DNA of 64,000 nucleotides, taken from assembly GCA_036274495.1 (NCBI GenBank), contig DASUFP010000039.1, forward strand, positions 1 through 64,000, given 5' to 3'. Position numbers and translations under genes: made by a program. The notes below the pieces were generated by a model, which saw only the letters and a program-made list of their open reading frames with translations, did not search any database and was not told the origin of the DNA. The DNA comes from DASUFP01 sp036274495 (GTDB lineage: Bacteria; Bacteroidota; Bacteroidia; AKYH767-A; OLB10). Below, one piece after another: positions 36,293 to 45,629 of the stretch; the stretch's first letter is position 1, and each line of letters begins with the position of its first letter.

Positions 36293-37741
36293 TTATGAAA
36301 ACATGTCGGGGTCAATATTAGCATCCTTCATCTTTTTCACCAACGTATTCACACTTCCATATCCAATTGCCAATCGTGTTTGTTCTTTGTTTCCGTTTTT
36401 CAGTTTGAGCACACGTTTAATATGTTCAGCTTCTACATGCTCAATCCTAAGTGGATTTTCTATCGGACTTACAATCATGCGTTCAGGCAAATCCTTTACT
36501 TGGACCAGACCATCACAAAAAATATGCAGTTTAGCAATCAAATTTTCAAGCTCACGCAGATTGCCTGGAAAATGATAATTCAACATAACTTCCATAGATT
36601 GTTTGTCGAACTCCAACAGTTTGGTTCGCTTTAGTTTTTTCTTGTAAAGTTTATTAAAAAACTCAATCATGTTTTTTAGCTCTGCTTTCCCCCTTTCCAG
36701 CAAGGCCGGTATATGTAATTCGCCAACAGCAAGCCGATAATATAAGTCCCACCGAAATTTATCCTCTTCACATCTCTTAATCAGGTTTTGATTGGTAGCA
36801 CAAATTATCCTGACATCCACTTTTTCGGGTTTACCTCCAACCGGGTGTATTTCCTTCTGTTGTATGACTCGCAACAAAGCTTGTTGCATATAAGGGCTGA
36901 TATCACCAATTTCATCAAGAAAAATACTTCCTTTATCTGCTTCATGGAATAAGCCAGGCGCATCCTTGCCTGCCCCGGTAAAAGCCCCCTTTTTATAACC
37001 GAACAGTCTTGATTCAAGAAGCTGGTCTCCTATACCGGCACAATTGAATACAATGAATGGTTTCCCTTTACGTGTTGATTGTTCGTGCACATAATTTGCC
37101 AGGTGCTCTTTACCGACTCCACTCATACCTAATATCAATGTTGTGATGTCATCGGTATGTGCAATTTTTAATGCCTGGTCATAAACTGGCTGAATCGAAT
37201 CGGTTATTATATAATCAGAATCCTGTTTTGGTTTACCCGATTTCGATAACTCATTATCGAGTATAGTTACTGCCGTCGGGATTTGACTTTGTTCAAAGTT
37301 AATTTCAACGAGCTCCGGCCTTTCCTTGCTTTTCGTGAATTTAGCTTCTCTTGATTGGAGTAATCTTGTCTTATAATTACCCCCCAGATGTATGAAATAC
37401 CAGGCAATCTGCATTTGTGGGGTTCCCGGACTAACGAAAATATCAATCTCATCATCCTTTATGGATAGCATCCATCGCTCGACTTTCTGCCTGATTTCAT
37501 TTACATTAATTACATCATCCACACCCAAGTAAACAATTTCGAATTCCCTGCCTTTAAACTTTTTGGACAATAAGGTAAAAAGCTTTAGCGCACGCAAATC
37601 GTCCTCTTTTGCGCTCGACAAAATGTAATGTTTATCATGCTCGAAAAAGTTGCTATGGAACGAACATGTAGGTCCACTTTCAATTGCCTCTCCATCTTTG
37701 AAATCATGCTGGAACGCTAACCAACTTACAAGAATTTTCAT
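36293..37741 (-). CDS. RtcR/CARF-like sigma-54-dependent transcription activator
   Basis: The protein has 482 residues. The N-terminal ~130 residues resemble the RtcR CARF domain: IDIFVSPGTPQMQIAWYFI...TRLLQS (99-130) fits its ligand-binding strand pattern. The AAA+ core follows with Walker A GMSGVGKE (205-212), GAFTGA (252-257, the sigma-54-contact loop, intact) and Walker B IFLDEIGD (273-280); a short C-terminal DNA-binding helix pattern (GYGSVNTLVKKM) ends it. CARF domains sense small oligonucleotide ligands; RtcR responds to RNA ends in E. coli. It is divergent from the DUF2130 gene 131 bp away. No -24/-12 site was seen in this gap, so its target is not known. Confidence 0.8.
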   Translation of the reverse strand: MKILVSWLAFQHDFKDGEAIESGPTCSFHSNFFEHDKHYILSSAKEDDLRALKLFTLLSKKFKGREFEIVYLGVDDVINVNEIRQKVERWMLSIKDDEIDIFVSPGTPQMQIAWYFIHLGGNYKTRLLQSREAKFTKSKERPELVEINFEQSQIPTAVTILDNELSKSGKPKQDSDYIITDSIQPVYDQALKIAHTDDITTLILGMSGVGKEHLANYVHEQSTRKGKPFIVFNCAGIGDQLLESRLFGYKKGAFTGAGKDAPGLFHEADKGSIFLDEIGDISPYMQQALLRVIQQKEIHPVGGKPEKVDVRIICATNQNLIKRCEEDKFRWDLYYRLAVGELHIPALLERGKAELKNMIEFFNKLYKKKLKRTKLLEFDKQSMEVMLNYHFPGNLRELENLIAKLHIFCDGLVQVKDLPERMIVSPIENPLRIEHVEAEHIKRVLKLKNGNKEQTRLAIGYGSVNTLVKKMKDANIDPDMFS

Positions 37742-37774
37742 TATGTATCAGTATTTGACATGTAAATGTAATTA

Positions 37775-37803
37775 TTGATAGACCCAAAAATAATATATAT
37801 TTG
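37775..37803 (+). promoter_or_regulatory. Putative promoter of the DUF2130/methylase-kinase operon
   Basis: TTG at 37775-37777 and TATATTTG at 37796-37803 are 18 bp apart (TAnnTTTG pattern). A start near 37810 lies 63 bp before ATG 37873. This supports ATG 37873 over the in-frame ATG near 37801. Pattern-based only. Confidence 0.4.
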
Positions 37804-37872
37804 TATTTCAGCAAATTAATATTTGGAACATCAATTGAAAACGTATTAGGGTCAAACTATAAGCCAAAATCT

Positions 37873-39108
37873 ATGAAAAACACCCTGATTTGCCCAAACT
37901 GTCGCCATGAAATTGATATAGAAAAAGCCTTGTTTGACCAGATTGCTTCACGGCAAAATGCTGAAATTCAACGTAAAAGAAAGGAATTGGAAGCATTAAT
38001 ATCCGAACAGGAGAGTGTACTCCAGGAAAGGGAAGCCGAACTGAAAAACAAGATAGCTACTCAGGAGGAAGTTCTGAATTCCAAATTGAAGGAAAGGGAA
38101 GCCCAGATGAAAGAAAAACTCCGGTTGGAAATTTCCGATTGTTTAAGGATGGAAGTGGAAGAAAATAGGTTGAAAATGGAAGAGCAAAAATCCGAACTTA
38201 ACGCTCTTAAAAAAAGGGAGTTGGGTTTGCTCAGGGAGAAAGAAAAACTGGAGCAGGAACGCCAGGATATGGAATTAACTTTACAGCGCAAACTCACGGA
38301 AGAAAAAACCGCCCTGGAGGAAAGAGTTCGGAAACAAGAGCAAGAGTCCAACTTTCTCAGAAATCAGGAAAAAGATGAGCTTATTAATAATCTGAATCTC
38401 CAAATGAGCGATATGAAGCGCAAGTTGGAGCAGGGCTCCATGCAAAGCCAAGGTGAAATCCTCGAGCTGGAGTTGGAACGGATGCTGACAGCGCAATTCC
38501 CCTTTGATGATATCAGGGAGGTACCAAAAGGGGTAAACGGAGCGGATTTAGTTCAGGAAGTTAAGAATATTCGTCAGCAAAAGTGTGGTAGCATTTTATA
38601 CGAAACCAAACGTACGAAGAACTTCAGTCCGACCTGGATTGATAAACTGAAATCCGACCAGCGAACTGTAGCTGCTGAAATAGCAGTACTCGTAACAGAA
38701 GTTCTACCAAAAGGAATGACACATTTTGGTTTGATGAATGGAGTTTGGATTTGTACATTTCAGCAAGTAAATTCACTGGTATTGGCACTCAGAGAAGGGT
38801 TATTACAGATACAAGATGTCCGAGCTTCCGGTGAAAACAAATCCGGCAAGATGGCGCAGCTTTACGAATACCTAACCAACCAAGAATTTGCAGGGCAAAT
38901 TCAGGCAATAGTCGACGGATTTGTGGGACAAAAAGATTTGCTTGAACGGGAAAAACGGTCGATGCAAGCTGTTTGGAAGCAACGAGAAAAACAAATTGAG
39001 ATGTGTACACAATCCGCCATAAGCTTATATAGCACCATTAAAGCTATTGCAGGGCACAATTCGATTTCAATTTCTTCATTGGAATTGCCAATTAACCAAT
39101 TGACCTAA
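37873..39108 (+). CDS. DUF2130 coiled-coil nuclease-like protein
   Basis: The protein has 411 residues from ATG 37873. A zinc-ribbon-like CPNCRHEI opens it, then an extended coiled coil (about 30-195). The DUF2130 domain begins QGEILELELERML (about 195). Within it GADLVQEV and SILYETKRTKNFSPTWIDKLKSDQ fit a PD-(D/E)XK nuclease core. First gene of an apparent operon with the methylase-kinase fusion 38 bp downstream, so it is a candidate effector or DNA-binding partner. Catalytic activity is inferred. Confidence 0.65.
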   Translation: MKNTLICPNCRHEIDIEKALFDQIASRQNAEIQRKRKELEALISEQESVLQEREAELKNKIATQEEVLNSKLKEREAQMKEKLRLEISDCLRMEVEENRLKMEEQKSELNALKKRELGLLREKEKLEQERQDMELTLQRKLTEEKTALEERVRKQEQESNFLRNQEKDELINNLNLQMSDMKRKLEQGSMQSQGEILELELERMLTAQFPFDDIREVPKGVNGADLVQEVKNIRQQKCGSILYETKRTKNFSPTWIDKLKSDQRTVAAEIAVLVTEVLPKGMTHFGLMNGVWICTFQQVNSLVLALREGLLQIQDVRASGENKSGKMAQLYEYLTNQEFAGQIQAIVDGFVGQKDLLEREKRSMQAVWKQREKQIEMCTQSAISLYSTIKAIAGHNSISISSLELPINQLT

Positions 39109-39146
39109 TTAAACAATAAAAATTACATTTATTATATATTCAATTC

Positions 39147-41693
39147 ATGAGTGAAGACAATAATTCATCACAAAATTTTTTTAATACAATACGTTCGATA
39201 CGTTCATTAGCACATATTTATGCAACAAATAGTGTTTTACTTTTTTTCTTTTACCTGAAGAGACTTGGATTGATTAATGACAAGTTGCTGTCGAGCAAAT
39301 CTCAACTCAAATTTAATCTGCATAAAGCCATTCAAAATTCTTACAATTCAGATAGGATACTATATTCGGAACTTCAAATACTCTACAAGCTAAATGAAGA
39401 AAATATTAATAACATACCCGAAGCTATATTAAATCAGATTCTGGGTAACATTGTTAACCTTGAGGATAGAGCAGATAATTTGATTATTAAAAATAATGTT
39501 GAACAACTTATAAGTTCAATGGTCTCTACAAATGATAGAGAAATCGGATTATCATTTATGCCGTCGGAAGTGACAAAATTAATGTGCCAATTATCAGAAG
39601 CAAAGTCTGGCGATTATGTATATAATCCCTATGCCGGATTAGGCTCCTTGGGAGCGTATTTACCTCAAGACATTCATTTTATTGGGCAAGAATTAAATAA
39701 GAGCACATGGGCATTAGGATTTTTGAGAACTACCTTAGGCATGAATAACCCCAATTACAAATTTGTACAAGGTGATTCAATTGATGATTTTGGCTGCTTC
39801 AAATACATTAATGAAAATCCCTATAAGTTTAAAAATTGGAATCAAAATAAACTTTACAGCCATATAATTTCCTGTCCTCCATTTGGTCTGAAAACTGCCT
39901 ATAGTGGAAAAAATGGAGAAATAATATCCGTATCATCCGAATTTCATTTGATTGAATCGGGAATTAAACTTTTAAGCAATAACGGAAAGCTCATTGCATG
40001 TATTTCAAATGGATTTTTATTCAGACAAGGCAAGGAGGCTGAATTAAGAAAATATTTGGTAGAAAACGATTTGATTGAAACAGTCATATCACTTCCAAGC
40101 AATCTGTTGTATAATACAGCTATCCCTACTTCCATCTTGTTAATTAATCAAAACAAGGCATTGAAAGGAAAAATCAAATTTATAGAAGGAAGACAATTAA
40201 TTAGCACAGAAGATTTGCGACTTAATGTGTTGGATTTTGAAAGGATATTGAATTTATCCACATCAATTAATGATGGAGAATATCTCAGAATCGCTCCTAT
40301 GGAACTGGTGGCACTTAATGAATACAATTTAATGCCCTCCAGGTATTTTCAAAAGTTTATTCCAGGAGAGCCCTTGAGCAATTTCTGTGAAATATTAAGA
40401 TTTGGAAGAGATGAACAGTCATTAACTGGAAAATTTATTAGAATCCGAGACTTAAAGGGGGACCCGGCAGATTTTAGAATTAACACAAATAGCATTGCTG
40501 AAATAAAATTACCATCGTATGCTGTTAAGATTAATAAATCCTGTCTTTTGGTTAGCACAAATTGGAAATCATTAAAACCAACCTATTTTAACTACGAAGG
40601 GACCCCTCTTTTTTCTGGCAATGACATTATTGCAATTACATTTGATGAAAATAAAGTCAATCTTGGTTTTCTAATTGAAGAGCTTTCGTCTAAGTCTATC
40701 TTAGAACAAATAGATTTGTTGACAACAGGAACAACAGTTCCCCGATTATCAAAACAAGATTTACTCAATTTAAAGTTAGTACTCCCTCCTCTTGCAGAGC
40801 AGAATGCGAAATTTATGGGATTTATAGCAGGAGTAGCGGAATTAAAAAAAAGGGAGCTTGAATCATTTGCTAAAATAAATGGACTTGAAAATGAATTGTA
40901 TGAACAAAATACATTTCTTCGTCACAAATTAGCTGGTCCTGTTAGTAATGCCCTTGGTGCATTTGAAAATATTTTTTCCATTCTCAATAGTGAAGTTGTA
41001 AGTAAACTTCCGGATGTCATGAATTTTAAACTTACTTCGAATCATCTTTATAGTTTGAATGATTATATAAACATACTGAAGAAAGGACTTGATGATATTT
41101 CTGACTCCGTAAAGAAGAAAATTACATTTGACATCAATTTTGCTAATAAAGTTAAATCTCCAATTGACATTCTCGCTTTTATAAACGCATATGTCAAGAT
41201 TAAAAAGGAAAATCCAACATTAAATTACTCTATAGATGTAAAGTATGATAGTCCCGGATTTTTAGATGAAAACACTGAAACCGAATCAATAATTTATGTG
41301 AACGGGAATGAAGAATTACTTACTGATTTATTTGATAATCTCTTAGAAAACGCTCAGGTGCATGCTTTTACCCAAGGAGCAAACAATAGAATCGAATTTT
41401 ATATAATACCATATATAGTAAATGAAGATAAGCCCGAAATATGTATTTTGGTCTCTAACAATGGTAAGCCGTTTCCAGATGACGATGATTTAGTGTTTTC
41501 CAAAAATGGAAGTAAGGCGGGTCCAAATTCTGGTGATGGATTTGGGGGGTACTATGTTAGTGAGATTATAAAATTTCATGATGGCAAATGGGATATTATA
41601 GATGAAACAGGACCGGAGGGTTTACCAAATACTGATTTGGCAACAACAATTGATATTACATTACCAGTAATTTCGAGTGATGCAAAAATATAA
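39147..41693 (+). CDS. N6-methylase-like / specificity domain / histidine kinase fusion
   Basis: The protein has 848 residues. (1) Methylase-like domain (about 130-400): SAM motif VYNPYAGLGSLG at 158-169, but the catalytic motif IV reads ISCPPFG at 241-247, so the usual Asn of NPPY/F is replaced. (2) HsdS-like recognition part (about 410-580), ending LPPLAEQNAK at about 547. (3) Histidine-kinase part (about 590-848): H-box RHKLAGP with H593, N-box DNLLENAQVH with N735, G-box GDGFGG at 796-801. No membrane segment, so cytoplasmic. Likely a DNA-site sensor kinase, acting through the overlapping receiver gene. This combination is unfamiliar to me. Confidence 0.8.
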   Translation: MSEDNNSSQNFFNTIRSIRSLAHIYATNSVLLFFFYLKRLGLINDKLLSSKSQLKFNLHKAIQNSYNSDRILYSELQILYKLNEENINNIPEAILNQILGNIVNLEDRADNLIIKNNVEQLISSMVSTNDREIGLSFMPSEVTKLMCQLSEAKSGDYVYNPYAGLGSLGAYLPQDIHFIGQELNKSTWALGFLRTTLGMNNPNYKFVQGDSIDDFGCFKYINENPYKFKNWNQNKLYSHIISCPPFGLKTAYSGKNGEIISVSSEFHLIESGIKLLSNNGKLIACISNGFLFRQGKEAELRKYLVENDLIETVISLPSNLLYNTAIPTSILLINQNKALKGKIKFIEGRQLISTEDLRLNVLDFERILNLSTSINDGEYLRIAPMELVALNEYNLMPSRYFQKFIPGEPLSNFCEILRFGRDEQSLTGKFIRIRDLKGDPADFRINTNSIAEIKLPSYAVKINKSCLLVSTNWKSLKPTYFNYEGTPLFSGNDIIAITFDENKVNLGFLIEELSSKSILEQIDLLTTGTTVPRLSKQDLLNLKLVLPPLAEQNAKFMGFIAGVAELKKRELESFAKINGLENELYEQNTFLRHKLAGPVSNALGAFENIFSILNSEVVSKLPDVMNFKLTSNHLYSLNDYINILKKGLDDISDSVKKKITFDINFANKVKSPIDILAFINAYVKIKKENPTLNYSIDVKYDSPGFLDENTETESIIYVNGNEELLTDLFDNLLENAQVHAFTQGANNRIEFYIIPYIVNEDKPEICILVSNNGKPFPDDDDLVFSKNGSKAGPNSGDGFGGYYVSEIIKFHDGKWDIIDETGPEGLPNTDLATTIDITLPVISSDAKI

Positions 41694-42846
41694 CGTGATT
41701 TGGTTTGACGACCAATTTGACACATTAAATATCATACGAGAAGAAGCCCATTTAGCTGGCATTTCACTTGTTGGATTTTCTGACGCTCAGTCTGGTTTGC
41801 ATGAATTAGAGAAAAATTCACATTTGTATGATGCAGCCTTAGTCGATGGGAATTTCTTCATTAAACCTGGATTAAATTCTGACCAAGTTAGTGATGAAGC
41901 TCTTGACATTGTAGCTAAAGCTTTTCTTAGGCTTGAAACAAAAAAAATTATCCCATGGTTTATTCTTTCTGGTCAAGCCAATTTTACAAAAGGTGGAAAC
42001 AAGTATGCTGATGTATATAAAAATGGAGAAGTTTTTGACAAAATAAATGAAAGTTCTCGTCAGGAATTATGGAATAAAATAAAAGAGGCAGCAAACCATC
42101 AACCTGACACTCAACTTCGGCACAAATATCGTATGATTTTTGAGTTGTGCGATGAGAATTATCTGGGTATACATATGTCTGAAACATTGATGGGATTGAT
42201 TCATTTGCTTAAAGATGATTCAGAAGTGGAGCAAGGACTCCAATCTTGGAATACAATCCGGAAAGTAATTGAAAGATGTTTCATTGTACTTAACCGAATT
42301 GGCTTAATACCAGATGAGATAAATCGAACTTCTGGAAGTATAAATGGGTCAGGCTTGTTTTTGGCGGGCAAGCATTCCGATTTTCGATTGAAAAAAGAAA
42401 TAGCTCCACCTGTAATTAATTTTATGATTCATAATTTGTTAGAACTTACACAAGACGGCTCTCATTCAAAAGAAGAATTAAAGCTTAAAGTAGATTTATT
42501 TGTAAAAAATCAACCAACCGGTTTTCTATTTAAAAGTAGCATTTATCAACTTTTGGAGATTCTAATTTGGCTTAAGAGCATTATTGACACTTATCCATCA
42601 ATAGATGACAACAAAAACCTTATTGAACTTCGAAGCGTCTCAAATACTGCCATTTATGAAGGCGAAATTGAACAAGACGAGCGTAAAAATTTTCACTGTG
42701 GAGAATATTTGTTAAACTTTCGTTTAGTAAATGAAAGTTACAAGGTTGGTGATATTATCAGAATATTGGATTTCACCTCTAACAACAATTCAAGAACAAA
42801 TATTTTTTATTCAAAATTTGCAACTAAATTTATAAAGATAACTTAA
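41680..42846 (+). CDS. Response-regulator-like protein (receiver plus unknown domain)
   Basis: The protein has 388 residues from ATG 41680 (a GTG lies 3 bp earlier). The start overlaps the kinase fusion by 14 bp. The receiver part (about 1-125) has WFDDQ (D10, D11), phospho-acceptor ALVDGN (D56), FILSGQ (S97) and VFDKIN (K121), all in order. The ~260 residues after it match no domain I know and have no helix-turn-helix visible, so it need not be a transcription factor. Probable partner of the kinase fusion. The stop is 7 bp before hsdM. Confidence 0.75.
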   Translation: MQKYNVIWFDDQFDTLNIIREEAHLAGISLVGFSDAQSGLHELEKNSHLYDAALVDGNFFIKPGLNSDQVSDEALDIVAKAFLRLETKKIIPWFILSGQANFTKGGNKYADVYKNGEVFDKINESSRQELWNKIKEAANHQPDTQLRHKYRMIFELCDENYLGIHMSETLMGLIHLLKDDSEVEQGLQSWNTIRKVIERCFIVLNRIGLIPDEINRTSGSINGSGLFLAGKHSDFRLKKEIAPPVINFMIHNLLELTQDGSHSKEELKLKVDLFVKNQPTGFLFKSSIYQLLEILIWLKSIIDTYPSIDDNKNLIELRSVSNTAIYEGEIEQDERKNFHCGEYLLNFRLVNESYKVGDIIRILDFTSNNNSRTNIFYSKFATKFIKIT

Positions 42847-42853
42847 TAATCTC

Positions 42854-44329
42854 ATGACCCAAAAACAACTCGAAGACTACCTGTGGGGCGCAGCCAACAT
42901 CTTGCGTGGAATGATTGATGCTGCCGATTTCAAGCAGTATATTTTTCCTTTGCTGTTTTTTAAACGAATCAGTGATTTGTGGGATGAGGAATTTGAAATT
43001 GCCAAAGTGGAGAGCGGTGGCGACTTAAAATACGCTGAGTTTGCCGAAAATCATCGGTTCCAGATTCCGAAAGGATGTCATTGGAACGATATCCGAAAAA
43101 AGACGGTGGATGTAGGAGCCGCTTTGCAAAAGGCATTAACCGGTATTGAGAAGGCTAATTTTGAAATGCTACATGATGTATTTGGTGATGCCCAATGGAC
43201 GAACAAACGCCGGATGAGTGATGAAAAAATGCTCGACCTAATAGAACATTTCAGTAAAATGAATTTGAGTGTGAGTAATGTGCCCCACGACTTGATGGGG
43301 GAAGGGTATGAATACCTCATCAAAAAATTTGCGGATGACAGCGGGCACACGGCTGCGGAGTTTTATACCAATCGCACTGTGGTAAAACTCATGACCCAGA
43401 TTACAGACCCCAAAAGCAAAGAGAGTATATACGACCCGACATGTGGAAGTGGCGGAATTTTACTAAGTGCTGCCCTACATTTGAAAGAGCAAGGTAAAGA
43501 ATACCGAACATTGAAGCTGTACGGACAGGAGTTGAACCTGATAACCTCTGCTATTGCCCGTATTAATATGTTTATGCATAACGTGGATGAGTTTCTTATT
43601 GTCCAAGGCGATACCCTTGACAGCCCACAAATTCTTGAAAACGATGAGTTGAAGCAATTTGATGTTATTATGGCCAATCCTCCTTATAGTGTAAAGAAAT
43701 GGAGCCAGAAAAAGTGGATGAATGACCCTTTTGGACGTAATATCTGGGGTACGCCTCCCCAGGGTTGTGCCGATTATGCCTTCCAGCAGCACATTATGAA
43801 AAGCCTGAACCCTGTTACAGGACGTAGTGTGGTATTGTGGCCTCACGGAGTATTATTCCGGGATGCGGAAAATGAAATCCGTAAAAAAATGATTGAGGAA
43901 GATTATGTGGATGCGGTTATCGGGCTTGGGAAAAATCTGTTTTACAACAGTAGTATGGAAAGTTGTTTGCTGGTGTGTAGGATGAAAAAGCCAAAGGAGC
44001 GAAAAGGAAAGATTATTTTCATTGATGCCAAAGATGAACTTAGAGTTGAGCGGACTAATGCCTGGTTGGAGCCACAGCACATTAAGAAGATAAGCGATGC
44101 ATATTGGAAGTTTAAAGATATTGACGGTTTTGCCAAAGTAATCTCTAATAAGGAAGTGTTGGTTAACAATGGTAATCTCAGCTTACCACTCTACGTGAAG
44201 CAATCTACTAATGCATCTGAACACAATACTCAAGAGTTAATTTCCGAAATTAAAGATAGACAGAAACAAATCAATAAGTCTATTGATAATTTGGTTGCTC
44301 ATCTTAAACAAATTGGAATAGAATCATGA
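42854..44329 (+). CDS. hsdM: Type I restriction-modification methylase subunit HsdM
   Basis: The protein has 491 residues, normal for HsdM. N-terminal helical HsdM domain (LEDYLWGAANILRGMIDAADFKQYIFPLLFFKRISD) and the N6-adenine methylase fold with SAM motif YDPTCGSGG (D194) and catalytic NPPY at 275-278. Both are canonical, in contrast to the kinase fusion. With HsdS it methylates adenines in the recognition site; with HsdR it restricts. ATG 7 bp after the receiver gene; its stop overlaps hsdS (ATGA). Confidence 0.95.
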   Translation: MTQKQLEDYLWGAANILRGMIDAADFKQYIFPLLFFKRISDLWDEEFEIAKVESGGDLKYAEFAENHRFQIPKGCHWNDIRKKTVDVGAALQKALTGIEKANFEMLHDVFGDAQWTNKRRMSDEKMLDLIEHFSKMNLSVSNVPHDLMGEGYEYLIKKFADDSGHTAAEFYTNRTVVKLMTQITDPKSKESIYDPTCGSGGILLSAALHLKEQGKEYRTLKLYGQELNLITSAIARINMFMHNVDEFLIVQGDTLDSPQILENDELKQFDVIMANPPYSVKKWSQKKWMNDPFGRNIWGTPPQGCADYAFQQHIMKSLNPVTGRSVVLWPHGVLFRDAENEIRKKMIEEDYVDAVIGLGKNLFYNSSMESCLLVCRMKKPKERKGKIIFIDAKDELRVERTNAWLEPQHIKKISDAYWKFKDIDGFAKVISNKEVLVNNGNLSLPLYVKQSTNASEHNTQELISEIKDRQKQINKSIDNLVAHLKQIGIES

Positions 44330-45486
44330 AGTTGAATAAGCATAAGTGGGGTTCGGTTAAGCTTTCCGAGGTTTGCGAAAAAACTCAAAATGTTGATATA
44401 CGCAAGCAATCAGGAATATTCAGTTATATTGATATTGGGTCTATTAATTCTGATGCAAAAAGAGTATCTGAAGTCCAAATGCTGAATTGGTCAGAAGCTT
44501 CTTCAAGAGCAAGACAAATAATTCATAAAGGAGATACTCTTTTTTCAACTGTACGAGTCAATCTCGAAAGAATTGCGTTTATTGATAAGGAAATTCCTAA
44601 TGCGATTGCCTCTACTGGATTTACTGTTATAAGAGCCAATAAAAAGGCTTTGCCAGAATTCTTATTTTACTCAACAAGTTCTCCGGAATTTATAGAAAGA
44701 CTTTGCAAATTGCAAAAGGGGACTGCTTATCCTGCGGTTTCTGATAGAATAGTCTTTAATGAAGTTATTCCCCTCCCCTCACTCGCCGAACAAAAGCAAA
44801 TAGCCGAATTATTTCAAAGCATTGAAGCTGCCATGGAACAGGTGGAGGGGCAGGAGAGGAATTTGAGGACACTTCAAAAATCCTTAGTCAATGGCTTAGT
44901 TGGCAAAAAACCAGTCTTTGGAGATTTATTGAACGCAAAAAACTGCACCCCTACAACCTTTGGTGAAATAGCCGAGTGCGACAAAAAGTACCCTGAGCAT
45001 GAATTAGAGGCGGAACGGTTTGTTGGTTTGGAGAATATTGAGGCTGATAACTTTCAACTGCTTGGTTATGGATTAGTTGCCAATGGAACCACTTTTTCCA
45101 AACGGTTTTGCACTGGAGATGTATTGTTTGGGAAGCGAAGAGCATACTTAAAAAAAGTTGCAGTCGCAGATTTTAATGGTATATGTTCAGGTGACATCCT
45201 GGTAATAAGAGCTAAGGCTAAGAAAATGCTGCAGGGGCTTTTGCCATATTATATTTCAGCAGATGCATTCATTCAACATGCCGTCAGTACTTCTGCAGGC
45301 TCTTTATCTCCACGGACCAAATGGAAAGATTTAGCTGACTTCGAGATTTCAATACCTGATATAAAAACACAGGAGAAAATACTGGCAATCCTTAGTCAGT
45401 TTGATAATACTATTAATCAGCTCAAACAGCAGAAGGTGACATTGAAAAATTTGAAGCAAAAGTTACTGAATGAGATTTTGGGGTAA
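44326..45486 (+). CDS. hsdS: Type I restriction-modification specificity subunit HsdS
   Basis: The protein has 386 residues with two target-recognition domains. The first spans about 1-150 and ends at LPSLAEQKQIAELF; the second is about 205-350 and ends ISIPDIKTQEKIL. Each is followed by a long helix, the two conserved coiled coils that set the spacer length. The two halves define a bipartite recognition site. Its start overlaps hsdM by 4 bp. The recognition sequence cannot be read here. Confidence 0.93.
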   Translation: MKLNKHKWGSVKLSEVCEKTQNVDIRKQSGIFSYIDIGSINSDAKRVSEVQMLNWSEASSRARQIIHKGDTLFSTVRVNLERIAFIDKEIPNAIASTGFTVIRANKKALPEFLFYSTSSPEFIERLCKLQKGTAYPAVSDRIVFNEVIPLPSLAEQKQIAELFQSIEAAMEQVEGQERNLRTLQKSLVNGLVGKKPVFGDLLNAKNCTPTTFGEIAECDKKYPEHELEAERFVGLENIEADNFQLLGYGLVANGTTFSKRFCTGDVLFGKRRAYLKKVAVADFNGICSGDILVIRAKAKKMLQGLLPYYISADAFIQHAVSTSAGSLSPRTKWKDLADFEISIPDIKTQEKILAILSQFDNTINQLKQQKVTLKNLKQKLLNEILG

Positions 45487-45629
45487 TAGTATAGTATTGG
45501 GATTCAATATTATAAGTTTAATTTTTTATGTCTCAGTAAAAAGGGGGCCAAGTTATATTAAAAAATTTGTCTTAGATTTGTGTTGTTCGTTTTCTGAGTG
45601 ACCTAACCCTGTGGTTAATCTAAAGTCAA

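Noticed and set aside
32995..36300. Very frequent 'caattg' words in the 33-36 kb region
   Set aside because: Fits the strong AT bias and in-frame use; no consistent spacing or placement was seen.
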